DNA from: Mucilaginibacter terrae
Lineage (GTDB): Bacteria; Bacteroidota; Bacteroidia; Sphingobacteriales; Sphingobacteriaceae
Assembly: GCF_031951985.1 (NCBI RefSeq)
Contig: NZ_JAVLVU010000001.1
Span: 1,302,001-1,366,000 of the forward strand
Direction of reading: 5' to 3'
DNA length: 64,000 nt
Part shown: positions 63,982-64,000 of the stretch, piece after piece
Layout of the letters: each line of letters opens with the position of its first letter
Numbering within the stretch: position 1 is the stretch's first letter
Made by a program: the position numbers and the translations under genes
The notes under the pieces: generated by a model
Told to the model about the DNA's origin: nothing
The model's input: only the letters and a program-made list of their open reading frames with translations
Databases searched by the model: none

Positions 63982-64000
63982 AATGTATGAGCTTATTGGG

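Noticed and set aside
1..64000. CRISPR arrays, tRNA or rRNA genes, phage genes
   Set aside because: No regularly spaced repeats, no cloverleaf-like sequences and no structural phage proteins were seen on either strand.

Overview
The window reads as a piece of a Bacteroidota chromosome, most like a Sphingobacteriaceae soil or plant-litter degrader of the Mucilaginibacter/Pedobacter type (inference from gene content; no rRNA or taxonomic marker is present). Four SusC/SusD-type glycan-uptake modules, many secreted glycoside hydrolases and esterases, lipoprotein signal peptides of the SxxC(K/S) kind and promoter-like TAnnTTTG elements all fit that phylum.

Layout. (A) 1-4594, minus strand: a susC-susD pair whose susD runs off the left edge. 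A gene-free kilobase follows (4595-5573); it holds a probable small RNA gene with its own promoter and terminator, a 38-bp palindrome and a 14-bp inverted repeat, then a DinB-like gene. (B) 6215-17906: a hemicellulose locus with GH10 xylanase, PA14-containing GH31 (alpha-xylosidase type), susD, susC, GH43 and a divergent secreted alpha/beta hydrolase. It ends in a graveyard where an esterase remnant abuts a reversed GAPDH remnant. (C) 18396-41317: a signalling and small-enzyme region. It has two divergent paralogous TPR histidine kinases, an intact IS481-family element, a third HisKA_2 kinase in an operon with a sigma54-activating response regulator, a LysR regulator, a lone receiver protein, a DsbA-like protein lacking the second active-site Cys, an MFS transporter, small soluble proteins, and six alpha/beta hydrolases, three of them paralogues with an Asp nucleophile. 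Several of these genes have clear palindromes in or near their promoters. (D) 41376-52592: a broken sialate-O-acetylesterase-type gene, a VOC protein, a CE15 glucuronoyl esterase, a DUF4832-like lipoprotein, a SusE-like lipoprotein, susD and susC. (E) 53212-63981 and beyond: susD, two GH3, a GH2 broken by a one-base frameshift, and GH36 alpha-galactosidase, closed by a strong terminator; its susC should lie just beyond the right edge.

How it works together. Modules B, D and E together suit decorated plant hemicellulose (glucuronoxylan or xyloglucan, plus alpha-galactosides). SusC/SusD/SusE would bind and import oligosaccharides at the outer membrane. GH10, GH31, GH43, GH3, GH2 and GH36 would cut backbone and side chains, and CE15 and the other esterases would remove ester links. 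That combined substrate is an inference. No ECF sigma/anti-sigma pair and no hybrid two-component regulator of the usual PUL type is visible in the window.
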